Shown here piece by piece: positions 48,940 to 58,803 of a stretch of DNA of 64,000 nt. A program made the translations under genes and the position numbers. How positions within the stretch are numbered: the stretch's first letter is position 1; every line of letters begins with the position of its first letter. The DNA lies in contig NZ_RCDI01000003.1 of the NCBI RefSeq assembly GCF_003675875.1, positions 1-64,000 on the forward strand, read 5' to 3'. Below the pieces are notes generated by a model, which did not search any database, had not been told where the DNA came from, and saw nothing but the letters and a program-made list of their open reading frames with translations. The stretch comes from Halostella limicola (lineage in GTDB: Archaea; Halobacteriota; Halobacteria; Halobacteriales; Natronoarchaeaceae).

Positions 48940-51306
48940 ATGCCGGATAGCGATTACACTATCGGAAACCGCCTCATCGACTACGACGAGGAGAATTATA
49001 ACGAGGAGCTGATCTACTACGGTTCGGTGATAGATCTGCTTGCGCAAAACGAGATCGACATCAATCAGTACAAGCTAGCGAAGTTCATCGACGAGTACGA
49101 GTTCCAGATCCCGGAGTACCAACGCAACTACGAGTGGGAGGAGCCGCAGTGGGAGGACCTCTGGATCGAGATCGAGAAACTGTTCAGCGCGTCGCTCTCG
49201 ACGGAGGGAGAGCGGACCGCCGACGTTTTCTTCGGATCGATGTTCTTCGCGAAGCGCGGAACGTCCGAGGGCGGTAGCACGGACGTCGTCGAGGTGATAG
49301 ACGGTCAACAGCGGCTCACGACGCTGTCTATCTTCTTCAAGGTCATCACCGACATTCTCGACACGCTCGACCCGGAGAGCGGTGACTGTCGCGGGATGGC
49401 GGACGCGCTCCGCAACACCATCCAGAGCGTGCTGTATCTCCCCTCCAGTATTCCGGGACGACAGCGGCCGGCGCTGAACCTGAACGAACACAACAGCGAG
49501 TTCTACGCGGCGCTCGTCGGCGACGCGGAGACGCGGCTCTCGTTCATCCAGGAACGGGAAAGCGTCCACGGGAATCGAAAGCGACACGCCATCCGGGTTC
49601 ACGATTACGCCGACAAACTGAACCTCCCGCCGGAACTGTACGAGACGTACGAAAACGACAACAAACACTTCGACAACGCGAACGACCGAATACTCCGGGC
49701 GTACGAGTACTTTTACGAGCGTCTCTCCGAGACCTTGGCCGATACGTTCGAAACCGACGACGAGCGGGTGCGAGCGCTCACGAACGTCGTAAACTACGTT
49801 CTCAACTCGTTTATCGTCGGATACTTCGAGATCACGTCCAACCGGTCGTCGCTCATGATGAACGTGTTCCAGATCCTCAACGACCGCGGGATGAATTTGA
49901 AGAAAGTCGACATCATCAGGGCCCGGATCGTGAGTCGACTCCGTGAAAACGGGAACGAGGACGCGGAGGACGTGGAGAAGTTCGAGGCGATGATCGAGAC
50001 CCTGGACAACGACTACGGCGACGTCGAGGACTTCCTGACCGACTACATCACCGCGAACGAGGACGGTATCAGGTCGAAAACCGACGTCACGAAGAACCTG
50101 TTAGAAGCGTTCGAACAGGGCGCCAACGGGAACCGAACTATCGACCCGCTGCTGACGACCAAAGAGGAAACTCGAGAGTTCCTGAACGACGTCGAGACGT
50201 ACTCCGATTACTACCACCGGATCATCGACCCGGACCGACGCATCCAGCTTCGCGACGATACCCGCGAGGAGCAGGTGAACGAGATCATAACACGGTTGAA
50301 CAAGCTGGGGTACGAGCAGTGGCGGCCGCTGGTACTTCTCGTCTACTCCCGCGTCCGAGAGAGCGCGACCGACGAGAACGAGGCCTTCTTCGTGGACCTC
50401 CTCAAGGTGATCGAGAACGTGAGCTGTCGTATCTCCCTGACCAACGTCTACCCGAGCAAACAGGACCCGGTGTATGTCGCGGCGTGCCAGTCGTTCAGAC
50501 AGCGACCGTTCGACCGATCCCTGTTTGAGGAGATCGTCGACGACGTCAAGGACCGGGCGCAACAGCTTTTCTTCGAGTCGTTCGTCGACACTGTCAACGA
50601 GAACTACGACTGGAGCAACACGTACGCCCGGGTCCTACTCTGGAAGATGACGTCCGAAACGTTTTACTCGGAAGACGGTGCCGTCGAGAACCGGCTGAAC
50701 GTCGGTACCATTCACCTCGAACACGTGTTGCCGCAGTCCCCGATCCGAAGCGATGCGCCCGCAGACGAGCGGTACGACTGGCTCCAACACTTCTTCCGGA
50801 CCGACGACGGGGATTCGGCCGTCGCGACGATCATCGAGCGACTGATCGCCGACGATGCGATCGAGAACCGCGATTCGCAACTCCAGGAGATCGCGGACTA
50901 CTTCATCCACGACCTGGGCAACATGGTCCTTCTCGAATCGGAGGACAACCTCAGCCTCGGCAACAAGCCCTTCTCGGAGAAGATCCTCACGTACTACGAG
51001 GAGACGGACTTCGAGGCGATCAGTGTCAACGAGTACTTCACCATGGGGCGCGGTGAACTGACAGAGACGGACATCGACAGGCTTCGGAGCGAGGACCCGC
51101 CCAAATCGCTCGACGGGTTCTGGAACTACGAGCGGCTGACGGAGCGGAAAGCGGCGCTGCTTCACGCGCTGCTCGAATCGGTGCGGTTCGACGGGATCCT
51201 CGACGACGAGTTCGAACCGTACGACATCTCTTCGAAGGTAGATCGGGAGACAAGCCGACGCCTCGGCCTGATCGAGGCGAACCACGGGACCGTCGTGGAG
51301 GACTGA
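48940..51306 (+). CDS. DUF262-DUF1524 fusion, GmrSD-like modification-dependent endonuclease
   Basis: A 788-residue protein that joins both GmrSD domains. The N-terminal DUF262 part shows IPEYQRNYEW (residues 57-66) and DGQQRLTTL (121-129), the ParB-like NTPase/DNA-binding motifs. The C-terminal DUF1524 part has the HNH-type HLEHVLPQS and LGNMVLLESEDNLSLGNKPF. In E. coli GmrSD cuts glucosyl-hydroxymethylcytosine DNA, so this is a candidate type IV restriction enzyme against modified phage DNA. The ATG at 48940 follows an AGGAG four bases earlier and a TATA-like run near 48845. It is followed, 60 bp on, by the MrfB/MrfA-like pair. Confidence 0.85.
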   Translation: MPDSDYTIGNRLIDYDEENYNEELIYYGSVIDLLAQNEIDINQYKLAKFIDEYEFQIPEYQRNYEWEEPQWEDLWIEIEKLFSASLSTEGERTADVFFGSMFFAKRGTSEGGSTDVVEVIDGQQRLTTLSIFFKVITDILDTLDPESGDCRGMADALRNTIQSVLYLPSSIPGRQRPALNLNEHNSEFYAALVGDAETRLSFIQERESVHGNRKRHAIRVHDYADKLNLPPELYETYENDNKHFDNANDRILRAYEYFYERLSETLADTFETDDERVRALTNVVNYVLNSFIVGYFEITSNRSSLMMNVFQILNDRGMNLKKVDIIRARIVSRLRENGNEDAEDVEKFEAMIETLDNDYGDVEDFLTDYITANEDGIRSKTDVTKNLLEAFEQGANGNRTIDPLLTTKEETREFLNDVETYSDYYHRIIDPDRRIQLRDDTREEQVNEIITRLNKLGYEQWRPLVLLVYSRVRESATDENEAFFVDLLKVIENVSCRISLTNVYPSKQDPVYVAACQSFRQRPFDRSLFEEIVDDVKDRAQQLFFESFVDTVNENYDWSNTYARVLLWKMTSETFYSEDGAVENRLNVGTIHLEHVLPQSPIRSDAPADERYDWLQHFFRTDDGDSAVATIIERLIADDAIENRDSQLQEIADYFIHDLGNMVLLESEDNLSLGNKPFSEKILTYYEETDFEAISVNEYFTMGRGELTETDIDRLRSEDPPKSLDGFWNYERLTERKAALLHALLESVRFDGILDDEFEPYDISSKVDRETSRRLGLIEANHGTVVED

Positions 51307-51366
51307 GCGAAAGACCGCCGACGGACGTTTTTTACACGCCCGGATCCTCAACCTGACTGAACACTC

Positions 51367-52875
51367 ATGTCGCCCCCGGTCAGCGTGACGGTTCTGTCCC
51401 CCAGCCTCGTCGAGCGCTGTCGCGCCGCGCAGTTGCGGGACGCGCTCGACTACGCCGACCCGGACGCCCTCCTCCTGACTGACCCCGGGGCGCTGGTCCG
51501 CCTCCGGGCCGTCGCGCCGGATCTGGTCGATGCGTACGGACCGGTCCTGGTCCCGGGCGACGACTCGCGCGGATCGGACCCCGAGCACTACCGCCTCGGC
51601 GGCGACGGCGAGCGCCGCCCGCCGACCGACGGAACGGCGTCCGGCGGCGTCGACGTCGTCGTTCCCGCGAGCGACGACGGCCTCGCCGCCATCGCCGCGC
51701 TGGAGGCGGACGAGACGCTCGACACCGCGACGGAGACGTACGTCCTCACCGACCGGCTCGACGTGAGCGTCCGCCTGACGAGTCTCGACGCGACGCTCTC
51801 TGGCGCGGACGGCTACCGCGCGGCGCTGTCGCCGGACTCGCTCGACGGGTCCTACACTCACCTCTCGACGACGGCCCCCGTGGACTACTACCGCGAGTGG
51901 GACCGCCTGACCGTCGCCGGGGCCGGCCCGGACGCCGACGACGCGGGCGGGGGCGACCGCGGCGGCGCGGCGGTATCGACACTCTACCTCCATCCGGACG
52001 GCACCGTCTGCACCACCTCCATCCGAACGTCGCGGCTCGGCCTCCGGGCGCTCTCGGGGGTCGGCGAGGCGACGGCGAAGCGTCTCCGCGAGGCGGGCTA
52101 CCCCGACCGGGCGGCCGTCGCCGACGCGACGGCGGCCGACCTCCTCGACGTTCCCCGCGTCGGCCGGGACACCGCCGAGACGATCAGTGACCACGCGCGG
52201 GCGCTGGTCGAGGGCGAGGTCGTCCGCTACGGCGACGAGTACTTCCCGAACGGCGAGCCCGTCTTCGTCGACATCGAGACGGACGGCCTCACGCCGACGG
52301 TGATCTGGCTGATCGGCGTCCTCGACAGGCAGGGGGAGGAGACGTACATGTCGTTCCTGAACCGCGACCCGGACCACCCCGGCCGGGCGGTCGAGGCCTT
52401 CCTATCGTGGTACGCCGCGAACGCGAGGGGGCGGCCGGTCGTCGCGTACAACGGTCTGAACTTCGACTTCCCCGCCATCGCCGAACACGCCGAGCGCCAC
52501 TGTCCGCAGTACGCGGAAGACTGGGAGAGCGCGTACACCTTCGACCCGTACGACTGGGCGTCCCGGCAGGACAACGCCGTCCTCCCGGGTCGCACGAACA
52601 AACTCGGCGACGTGGCGGCCGCGCTCGGGTGGGACGCCGCCGGAACGGGCCTGACCGGCGCCGCCGTCGGCCGGGCGTACCGGCGGTGGATGCGCGAGCG
52701 GACGCCCGAGAGCGAACCGGACTGGGACCGCCACGAGCGCTACTGCGAGGACGACGTCCGGTCGCTCGCGTTCGTGTACGACGCGCTCGCCGACGCGGGC
52801 GGGGACGCGCCCGGCCGCGAGTCCGGCCCGTCGACGGGCGGGAACACCTCGCAGGGCACCCTCACCGACTTCTGA
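51367..52875 (+). CDS. RNase H-like 3'-5' exonuclease, MrfB/YprB-like
   Basis: A 502-residue protein. The C-terminal domain is a DEDD exonuclease of the YprB type: VFVDIETDGL (D302, E304), VVAYNGLNFDFP, RTNKLGDVAAALG and YCEDDVRSL. A helix-hairpin-helix is at about 228-275. The N-terminal 200 residues are of unknown fold and lack homologues I recognise. In Bacillus the homologue MrfB works with helicase MrfA in excision of mitomycin-C lesions. Two bases separate its stop from the helicase start, which strongly supports the pairing. Confidence 0.85.
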   Translation: MSPPVSVTVLSPSLVERCRAAQLRDALDYADPDALLLTDPGALVRLRAVAPDLVDAYGPVLVPGDDSRGSDPEHYRLGGDGERRPPTDGTASGGVDVVVPASDDGLAAIAALEADETLDTATETYVLTDRLDVSVRLTSLDATLSGADGYRAALSPDSLDGSYTHLSTTAPVDYYREWDRLTVAGAGPDADDAGGGDRGGAAVSTLYLHPDGTVCTTSIRTSRLGLRALSGVGEATAKRLREAGYPDRAAVADATAADLLDVPRVGRDTAETISDHARALVEGEVVRYGDEYFPNGEPVFVDIETDGLTPTVIWLIGVLDRQGEETYMSFLNRDPDHPGRAVEAFLSWYAANARGRPVVAYNGLNFDFPAIAEHAERHCPQYAEDWESAYTFDPYDWASRQDNAVLPGRTNKLGDVAAALGWDAAGTGLTGAAVGRAYRRWMRERTPESEPDWDRHERYCEDDVRSLAFVYDALADAGGDAPGRESGPSTGGNTSQGTLTDF

Positions 52876-52877
52876 CC

Positions 52878-55292
52878 ATGTCCGAGAACGACCCCATCGG
52901 CTGGAGCGAGCAGGTCGACGTCCTGTCGCCCGACCGCCTCCGCGAGCAGTTCCCCGAGTACGAGGACCAGATCGTCCACGCGGCGACGAGACCCGCGGAG
53001 GACGCGGAGTACGTCGACGCGGCGTCGGTGCTCGGCCCCGACCTGGCCGCGGACCTCGGTCACGACCTCTACACCCACCAGGCCGAGGCGATCGAGCGCC
53101 TGCTGGACGGGGAGAACGTCGCCGTCGCCACGTCGACGGCCTCCGGGAAGACCTACGTCTACGCGCTGTACTTCGCGCTCCTGAAGCGGGAGAACCCCGA
53201 CGCGCGGGCGCTCTTCTGCTACCCGACGAAGGCCCTGTCGCGAGACCAGGAGCAGGCGCTGAACGACCTCTACGACGACCTGAACGTCGACGTGACGGTC
53301 GCGACCTACGACGGCGACACGCCGCGGGACCGCCGGCGGGCGGTCCGCGAGAACGCGGACGTGATCGTCTCGAACTTCGCCGGGATCAACGTCTACCTCG
53401 GCCACCACGAGAAGTGGCGCGACGCCTTCGCGAACTGCGAGCTGCTCGCGGTCGACGAGTCCCACACCTACACCGGCGTCCACGGGATGCACGTCGCGTG
53501 GACGCTCCGCCGCCTCCGCCGCGTGCTCGACTACTACGGGAGCGACCCCCGCCTCGTCTGTACCACCGCGACCATCGGCAACCCCGCCGAGCACGCCGAG
53601 GCGCTCACCGGCGAGGCGTTCTCGGTGGTCGACGACGACGGCAGCCCCCGCGGCGAGCGCCGCATCGTGTTCTGGGACCCGCCGTTCGACGACGACCTCG
53701 CCGAGGAGTTCGACATGGAGGAGTTCCTCGGCGCGAAGCGCAGCGCCAACAGCGAGGCCAGCGACGTGCTCGCGCACCTCGGGCTGAACGGCGTCCAGAC
53801 GCTCATGTTCGCGCGGTCGCGCCAGGGCACCGAACTCGCCGCGAAGTCCGCGGAGCGCGCCGCGGGCGAGCACCCCTCCGGCGGCTACCTCTCGGTCGAG
53901 CCGTACCACGCCGGCCACGGCAAGGAGAGCCGGCGGAGCACGGAGTACCGGCTCAAGTCCGGCGACGTAGACGGCGTCGTCTCGACGAACGCGCTGGAGC
54001 TGGGCATCGACGTCGGCTCCGTCGACGCGACGGTGGTCGCGGGCTACCCCGGCACGCGCCAGTCGTTCTGGCAGCAGGTCGGCCGCGCCGGCCGCGGGAC
54101 GGCGGACGCGCTCTCCGTGCTGGTCGCCCGCGCGGACGCCATCGACCAGTACGTCCTCGACGACCCCGACTACCTCCTCGGCGACGCGATGGAGGACGCG
54201 GTCGTCGACCTCGACAACAACGTCGTGTACGCCCGCCACCTGCTCTGCGCAGCCGAGGAACTGCCGCTCACGCGCGACGATTCGCGCTGGTTCGGCGGCG
54301 AGGAGCGCCTCGAACGCGCCGTCGAGATGTGGAAGGACGCCGGCCGGTTCGTCGGCCACCTCGACCACGGCGTCCAGTACGACGGCGCGCCGCGACCGCA
54401 GGCCGACATCTCGATGTACGCCACCTCCGGCGAGCAGTTCGACGTCCGGTGTGAGGACGGCGAGATAGACATGGAGCCGATCGACCGCGAGCGCGCGTAC
54501 CGCGACTTCCACCCCGGCGCGATCACGCTCCACGACGGCACCGAGTACGAGGTGGTGGAACTGGAGGAGGACGTTCCCCACCCCTACGTCACCGTGCGCG
54601 AGGCCCGCACCAACGAGTACACGCAGACCCTCTCCGAGAAGTCCGTCTCCGACCTCGACGTGCAGCGCGAACGCGACCTCGGCGACGGCTACCGGCTCTG
54701 TTTCGGCACCGGGACGGTGCGGATCCACTACAGCCACTACAAGCGGATCGAGATCGCGACGGGTCGTACGAAGGGCCCGCCGGAGCCGACCGGCCTCCCG
54801 CCGATCGACCTCCGGACGCAACTGATGTGGATCGAGACGCCGCGGGACCTGTTCCGGCGCGTCGTCGACGACATCCCGGACGAGCAGTTGGCCGAGCCCT
54901 CCGGCTCCGCGTCGCTCGGCACGAAGGAGTGGACGTTCCTCGGCGGCCTCCACGGCGCGGAGCACGGCATGATCAAGCTCGCGCCGCTGGAACTGCGGAT
55001 GGACAAGGGCGACATGGGCGGCCTGAGCATCAATCGCCACCCCGAGACTGAGGTGCCGACGTGGTTCATCCACGACACGGTCGAGGGCGGCATCGGCTTC
55101 GCGAAGGGCATCTACGAGCACGCCGAGGCCGTGATGGCCCGCACCCGCGAGCGGGTCGCCACCTGCGACTGCGACGGCGTCAACGGCTGTCCCGCCTGCC
55201 TGATGGACGTGCAGTGTGGCAACGGCAACGAACCGCTGCACTCGCCCGCGACGGTGCGCATCCTCGACGCGGTGCTGTCGCGGATGGACTGA
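52878..55292 (+). CDS. DEAD/DEAH helicase with DUF1998, MrfA/YprA-like
   Basis: An 804-residue superfamily 2 helicase. Walker A is TSTASGKT (85-92), motif II DESH (193-196), motif III-like TTATIGNP, and motif VI QQVGRAGRG; the C-terminal DUF1998 domain contains a four-Cys zinc-binding cluster (CDCDGVNGC, then C-x2-C... near residues 745-770). The architecture is that of Bacillus MrfA, an ATP-dependent helicase for repair of interstrand crosslinks. It is coupled to the MrfB-like exonuclease gene (2-bp gap). Confidence 0.9.
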   Translation: MSENDPIGWSEQVDVLSPDRLREQFPEYEDQIVHAATRPAEDAEYVDAASVLGPDLAADLGHDLYTHQAEAIERLLDGENVAVATSTASGKTYVYALYFALLKRENPDARALFCYPTKALSRDQEQALNDLYDDLNVDVTVATYDGDTPRDRRRAVRENADVIVSNFAGINVYLGHHEKWRDAFANCELLAVDESHTYTGVHGMHVAWTLRRLRRVLDYYGSDPRLVCTTATIGNPAEHAEALTGEAFSVVDDDGSPRGERRIVFWDPPFDDDLAEEFDMEEFLGAKRSANSEASDVLAHLGLNGVQTLMFARSRQGTELAAKSAERAAGEHPSGGYLSVEPYHAGHGKESRRSTEYRLKSGDVDGVVSTNALELGIDVGSVDATVVAGYPGTRQSFWQQVGRAGRGTADALSVLVARADAIDQYVLDDPDYLLGDAMEDAVVDLDNNVVYARHLLCAAEELPLTRDDSRWFGGEERLERAVEMWKDAGRFVGHLDHGVQYDGAPRPQADISMYATSGEQFDVRCEDGEIDMEPIDRERAYRDFHPGAITLHDGTEYEVVELEEDVPHPYVTVREARTNEYTQTLSEKSVSDLDVQRERDLGDGYRLCFGTGTVRIHYSHYKRIEIATGRTKGPPEPTGLPPIDLRTQLMWIETPRDLFRRVVDDIPDEQLAEPSGSASLGTKEWTFLGGLHGAEHGMIKLAPLELRMDKGDMGGLSINRHPETEVPTWFIHDTVEGGIGFAKGIYEHAEAVMARTRERVATCDCDGVNGCPACLMDVQCGNGNEPLHSPATVRILDAVLSRMD

Positions 55293-55347
55293 CCGACCGA
55301 ACCGGTTCGGCGAAAGCAGCCCGGGGACGTGGCGTCTCACCGGATCC

Positions 55348-55551
55348 ATGTCCCGTCGGTCCGAAACCGCTCGCGAAGATCTCTCGTCGCTCCGCCGAAT
55401 CGTCAGCGGCCGCTCCGAGTACGCGATCGCGGCGGTCGGCCTCGCCGCCGGCGGCGCGGTCGGCGGGACCGACTACGCCGCCTTCGGTGCGCTGTTCGGC
55501 TTCTTCCTCGGCAAGTCACTGACGAGCATGCTGCGGACCGTCTCGAAATAA
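55348..55551 (+). CDS. Small membrane protein with Gly/Ala zipper
   Basis: A 67-residue protein with one hydrophobic hairpin-like segment (AIAAVGLAAGGAVGGTDYAAFGALFGFFLG) rich in Gly and Ala, flanked by positively charged ends. No known family. It is 55 bp downstream of the helicase gene on the same strand and convergent with coxA; it may be a minor membrane component or a stress peptide. Confidence 0.5.
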   Translation: MSRRSETAREDLSSLRRIVSGRSEYAIAAVGLAAGGAVGGTDYAAFGALFGFFLGKSLTSMLRTVSK

Positions 55552-55579
55552 GAACGACCGCGGCGCGAAACGACTGCGG

Positions 55580-57316
55580 TCAGTCCGACTGCTCGCCGCC
55601 GTCCGCGAGCATCGTCTCCCGGCGCTCCTCGAACCAGTCCCACTCCTTCGTGCGGAGGCCGTGCTCGCCGAGGTCCCACGGGTCGCCGGAGCCGACGCGG
55701 GGGCCTTCGAGCCAGGACTGGACGAGGTTCCAGACGAAGATTATCTGGCCGATCGCGAGCACGAACGCCCCGAGCGTGGCCGCCTGGTGCAGGTCGACGA
55801 AGTACCCGAGCGGGCCCGTCGTCAGCTCGTACGTCGCGTACCGGCGGGGCATCCCGCCGTAGCCGAGCAGGACCATGGGGAAGAACGTGAGGTTCGTGCC
55901 GACCATCGAGAGCCAGAAGTGCCACTTCGCGAGCGTCCGCTGGTACCAGCGGCCGGTGACCAGGGGGAACCAGTAGTAAATCCCCGCGAAGACGGCGAAC
56001 GCGATGGCGCCCATGATGACGTAGTGGAAGTGCGCGACGACGTGGTACGTGTCGTGGAGCACGAGGTCGACGGGGATCGCCGCCTCGAAGACGCCCGTGA
56101 CGCCGCCGATGATGAAGTTCGCGATGAAGCCGATGCAGAACAGCATCGGCGCGGTCAGTCGCAGCGCCCCGTTCCACATCGTCGTGATCCAGTTGAACGT
56201 CTTCACGGCGCTCGGGATGGCGATGGCGATGGAGACGGCCATGAAGCTGGCGCGGAGCCGCGGGTCGATGCCCGTCGCGAACATGTGGTGGGCCCACACG
56301 CCGAACGAGAGGACGCCGAGCGCCAGCGTCGAGTAGACGACGAACTTGAACCCGAACAGCTTCCGGCCCGAAAAGCGCGGCAGGATGAGGCTTATCAGGC
56401 CCATCGGCGGGAGGACGAGGATGTACACCTCGGGGTGGCCGAAGAACCAGAACAGGTGCTGCCAGAGGATGGTGCCCCCGCCCTCCGCGGCGAAGAAGGT
56501 CGTCCCGAAGTTCCGGTCCAGCAGCAGCATGACGATCGCGCTACCCAACAGCGGGAACGCGAAGATGATCTGTCCGGACTGGACGAGCACGGTCCACGAG
56601 AACAGGTCGAGGTTGCTCCAGCCGACGTCCTCGCTGCGCTCGGTGAAGATGGTCGCGACGAAGTTGATCGCGCCCATCGTCGCCGAGACGCCGGTGAGGT
56701 GCAGGCCGAGCAGCATCAGGTCGACGCCGGGGTTCGTCTGTTCGGCCGACAGCGGCGGGTAGATGGTCCAGGCCGTCTGCGCGCCCTCGATCCCGGTGAA
56801 CGGTTCGAGGAGGATGCCGCCCCAGATGAGCAGCGCGCCGGGCGGCAGCAGCCAGAACGCGATCGCGTTGATCCGCGGGAACGCCATGTCGTCCGCGCCG
56901 ATGAGCAGCGGGATGAGGTAGTTCGAGAACGCCGCGAGGATCGGCGTCCCGAACAGGAACAGCATCGTGATGCCGTGACTCGTCAGCAGGGCGTTGTAGG
57001 TCCCCGTCGAGAGCACCGCGGAGCCCGGCGTGGTCAGTTCCGTCCGCATCAGGATGACGGCGATGCCGCCCCACGCGAACGACAGCAGCGCGAAGGCCCC
57101 GTACAGGAGGCCGATGTCCTTGTGGTCGACCGTCGTCAGCCACCGGACGAGACCGCCCGGCTTCTCGACGTGCTCGCGCTCCGTCGCTCCGCCGCCGCCG
57201 GACCGCGCAGGGTTGTACGACCGCCACTCTTCGATCGTTCCGATCCATCGAAAGACGAGAAACAGGAAGAGTCCGGTAACCGCCGTTAGAGCGAGTTGTA
57301 CCGACGTCGATGCCAT
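55580..57316 (-). CDS. Cytochrome c oxidase-like heme-copper oxidase subunit I
   Basis: A 578-residue integral membrane enzyme with twelve main helices and an N-terminal extra helix. Ligands are conserved: H114 (SHGITM) and H431 for low-spin heme, H429 for heme a3 (VVAHFHYV), and H294, H343 and H344 for Cu(B); Y298 is in the HPEVY motif, the His-Tyr crosslink of the A-type family. The enzyme reduces O2 to water in the plasma membrane. Subunit II and III genes are not adjacent in this window. Gene symbol withheld because haloarchaeal naming varies. Confidence 0.93.
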   Translation of the reverse strand: MASTSVQLALTAVTGLFLFLVFRWIGTIEEWRSYNPARSGGGGATEREHVEKPGGLVRWLTTVDHKDIGLLYGAFALLSFAWGGIAVILMRTELTTPGSAVLSTGTYNALLTSHGITMLFLFGTPILAAFSNYLIPLLIGADDMAFPRINAIAFWLLPPGALLIWGGILLEPFTGIEGAQTAWTIYPPLSAEQTNPGVDLMLLGLHLTGVSATMGAINFVATIFTERSEDVGWSNLDLFSWTVLVQSGQIIFAFPLLGSAIVMLLLDRNFGTTFFAAEGGGTILWQHLFWFFGHPEVYILVLPPMGLISLILPRFSGRKLFGFKFVVYSTLALGVLSFGVWAHHMFATGIDPRLRASFMAVSIAIAIPSAVKTFNWITTMWNGALRLTAPMLFCIGFIANFIIGGVTGVFEAAIPVDLVLHDTYHVVAHFHYVIMGAIAFAVFAGIYYWFPLVTGRWYQRTLAKWHFWLSMVGTNLTFFPMVLLGYGGMPRRYATYELTTGPLGYFVDLHQAATLGAFVLAIGQIIFVWNLVQSWLEGPRVGSGDPWDLGEHGLRTKEWDWFEERRETMLADGGEQSD

Positions 57317-57413
57317 GCGGGGCCGTTTTTCAGCCCTTCATAAAGGCAGTTTCCCGGCACATGTTCGGGCCAGTGGCGGCGATACCGTTCGCGATGTCGA
57401 CACTACGGCGCCC

Positions 57414-57503
57414 GCTGAATACATATAACCCGCGACGGCCGGTCGAGGATATGCCTGTAGCCACTTGACCCATACCGAGAGGGATCGTTGGAAGTAGTAG
57501 ACG
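57414..57503 (+). repeat. Conserved promoter/leader module, copy 1
   Basis: About 90 bp directly before the first HalOD1 gene, recurring at 58083-58171 and 58804-58892. It contains GAATACATATAACCCGCG (TATA), then a stretch with TAGCCACTTGACCCATACCGA and GGGATCGTTGGA before a GTAGTAGACG-ATG. Transcription is expected about 26 bp past the TATA, so roughly 50 nt of shared 5' UTR precede the start codon. Confidence 0.8.
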
Positions 57504-57812
57504 ATGAACTCCACACTCACCACCACCGAACTCGCCGCCGACTCCCAGCCCGTCAGTCAGACCGTCGTCCTCGCCGTCGCCGAAGCCACCGGCGACGACC
57601 CGCTGGAGCTTCCCCCGCTGTTCGACACGATCGACCCCGACGCGCTGAACAAGCTCTTCGACTCGTCGGCGTTCGGGGCGGACGGGCGGGAGGGACAGGT
57701 GGAGTTCACCTACGCTGGCTGTGACGTGACGGTCCGCGGTGACGAGCGCGTCGCCGTCTCCCCCGTCGCGGAACAGTCCGCCCGCGTCGCGCCGACGATC
57801 TCCTCCGATTGA
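57504..57812 (+). CDS. HalOD1 output-domain protein (tandem copy 1)
   Basis: A 102-residue standalone HalOD1 domain: QTVVLAVAEATGDDPLELPPLFDTIDPDALNKLFDSSAFG, then VEFTYAGCDVTVRGDERV. The conserved Pro-Pro-Leu and DPDAL-LF motifs define the family. The N-terminal 16 residues are variable. It is the first of three paralogues, each preceded by nearly the same 90-bp module. The domain is found as the output of haloarchaeal two-component proteins; partners and activity are unknown. Confidence 0.85.
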   Translation: MNSTLTTTELAADSQPVSQTVVLAVAEATGDDPLELPPLFDTIDPDALNKLFDSSAFGADGREGQVEFTYAGCDVTVRGDERVAVSPVAEQSARVAPTISSD

Positions 57813-58082
57813 TTCGAGCCATCCAGTCTCTGCGCGCACCGCTTGCCGCGCCCGTCACTCTCCGATCGCCGAGGAACACTCCCCCACTCTATCTCTCACG
57901 ACCGATCGCGAGCCGTCGGACTCCGCCAGCGGTCGGCGCCCGCGTGGCAACGCGGACCGCATATCTCAGATCCGACTCGTTTCGGTCTGCGGATCCTCAC
58001 GCGTCGGAAAACGCCATCGAAACCTCTAACCGGCCGAAATCGACCCGAGAACCTGTTTTACGGCTGATATAGCAGGCCTCGT
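57813..58082. other. Gene-free spacer between HalOD1 copies 1 and 2
   Basis: Small frames here are Arg-rich and non-conserved; no gene is supported. It ends with CGGCTGATAT, which has a counterpart (TCGCTGATAT) at the same place before copy 3, suggesting the duplication unit extends upstream of the promoter. Confidence 0.4.
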
Positions 58083-58171
58083 CTGAATACATATAACCCG
58101 CGCGGACGGGGCGAGTATATGCGTGTAGCCACTTGACCCATACCGAAAGAGATCGTTAGAGGAGGTATACG
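58083..58171 (+). repeat. Conserved promoter/leader module, copy 2
   Basis: Second copy of the module described at 57414-57503. Almost identical to copy 1 around the TATA (CTGAATACATATAACCCGCG) and the TAGCCACTTGACCCATACCGA segment. A good ribosome site, GAGGAGGT, ends it five bases before the ATG. Confidence 0.8.
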
Positions 58172-58474
58172 ATGAACGATCTCATCACGAAGCGAACCGC
58201 GGACGCCGACCCCGTCAGCCAGACCGTCCTCTTCGCCGTCGCCGAAGCGATCGGCGACGACCCGCTCGAGCTTCCCCCGCTTTACGACGCGATCGACCCC
58301 GACGCGCTGAACAAGCTCTTCGACTCGTCGGCGTTCGGCGCCGAGCGTGGAGACGGTACCGTCGAGTTCGCGTACGCTGGCTGCGACGTGAGCGTCCGCG
58401 CGGACGGCCGCGTCACGGTCGTCCCCGGCGCGGAATCAACCGCCGCCGCGTCACCCGCTGTCACCTCCGACTGA
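58172..58474 (+). CDS. HalOD1 output-domain protein (tandem copy 2)
   Basis: A 100-residue paralogue of copy 1: QTVLFAVAEAIGDDPLELPPLYDAIDPDALNKLFDSSAFGAE, then VEFAYAGCDVSVRADGRV. It differs mainly in the N-terminal tail (MNDLITKRTADADP) and the C-terminal 15 residues. The leader module upstream is almost the same as for copy 1. Confidence 0.85.
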   Translation: MNDLITKRTADADPVSQTVLFAVAEAIGDDPLELPPLYDAIDPDALNKLFDSSAFGAERGDGTVEFAYAGCDVSVRADGRVTVVPGAESTAAASPAVTSD

Positions 58475-58803
58475 GTTTCTCCTGCTCCCGTTCCGGCCGC
58501 TTTTCTCCGAGCTTTTTCTCTCGTTATTGCCTCGCCGCACTGTTCGCCGCCTCCCTTTCTCTCGGTCGCGCCAGCTGAGTCGACGTTCCGCGGCGCCCGC
58601 GCCGTCCCCATCACCGCGAATCCTCCCGCTTTCCGCCCGCGCGCTCGATCGCTTGCCGCGGGGACGGCTGTCGGCGTTCGATCGCCGCGGCGGATCGAGG
58701 CGGCGGAGCGGCACCGTGATCGGAAACGGCCGCTTCCGGCCACACCACGCGGTTCTGTGGCCGTTCGGCGACTCGTCGGTATCGCTGATATGACGACCGA
58801 GCC
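58475..58803. other. Gene-free spacer between HalOD1 copies 2 and 3
   Basis: About 330 bp with no supported gene. CT-rich near its beginning; open frames are shadows. A GCTGATAT about 20 bp before the third leader module has a counterpart before module 2. Confidence 0.35.

Noticed and set aside
52740-55349. 869-residue minus-strand frame
   Set aside because: Shadow of the helicase gene, which carries Walker A, DESH and DUF1998 features on the plus strand.
55661-57289. 542-residue plus-strand frame
   Set aside because: Antisense of the oxidase subunit I gene; no membrane segments or motifs.
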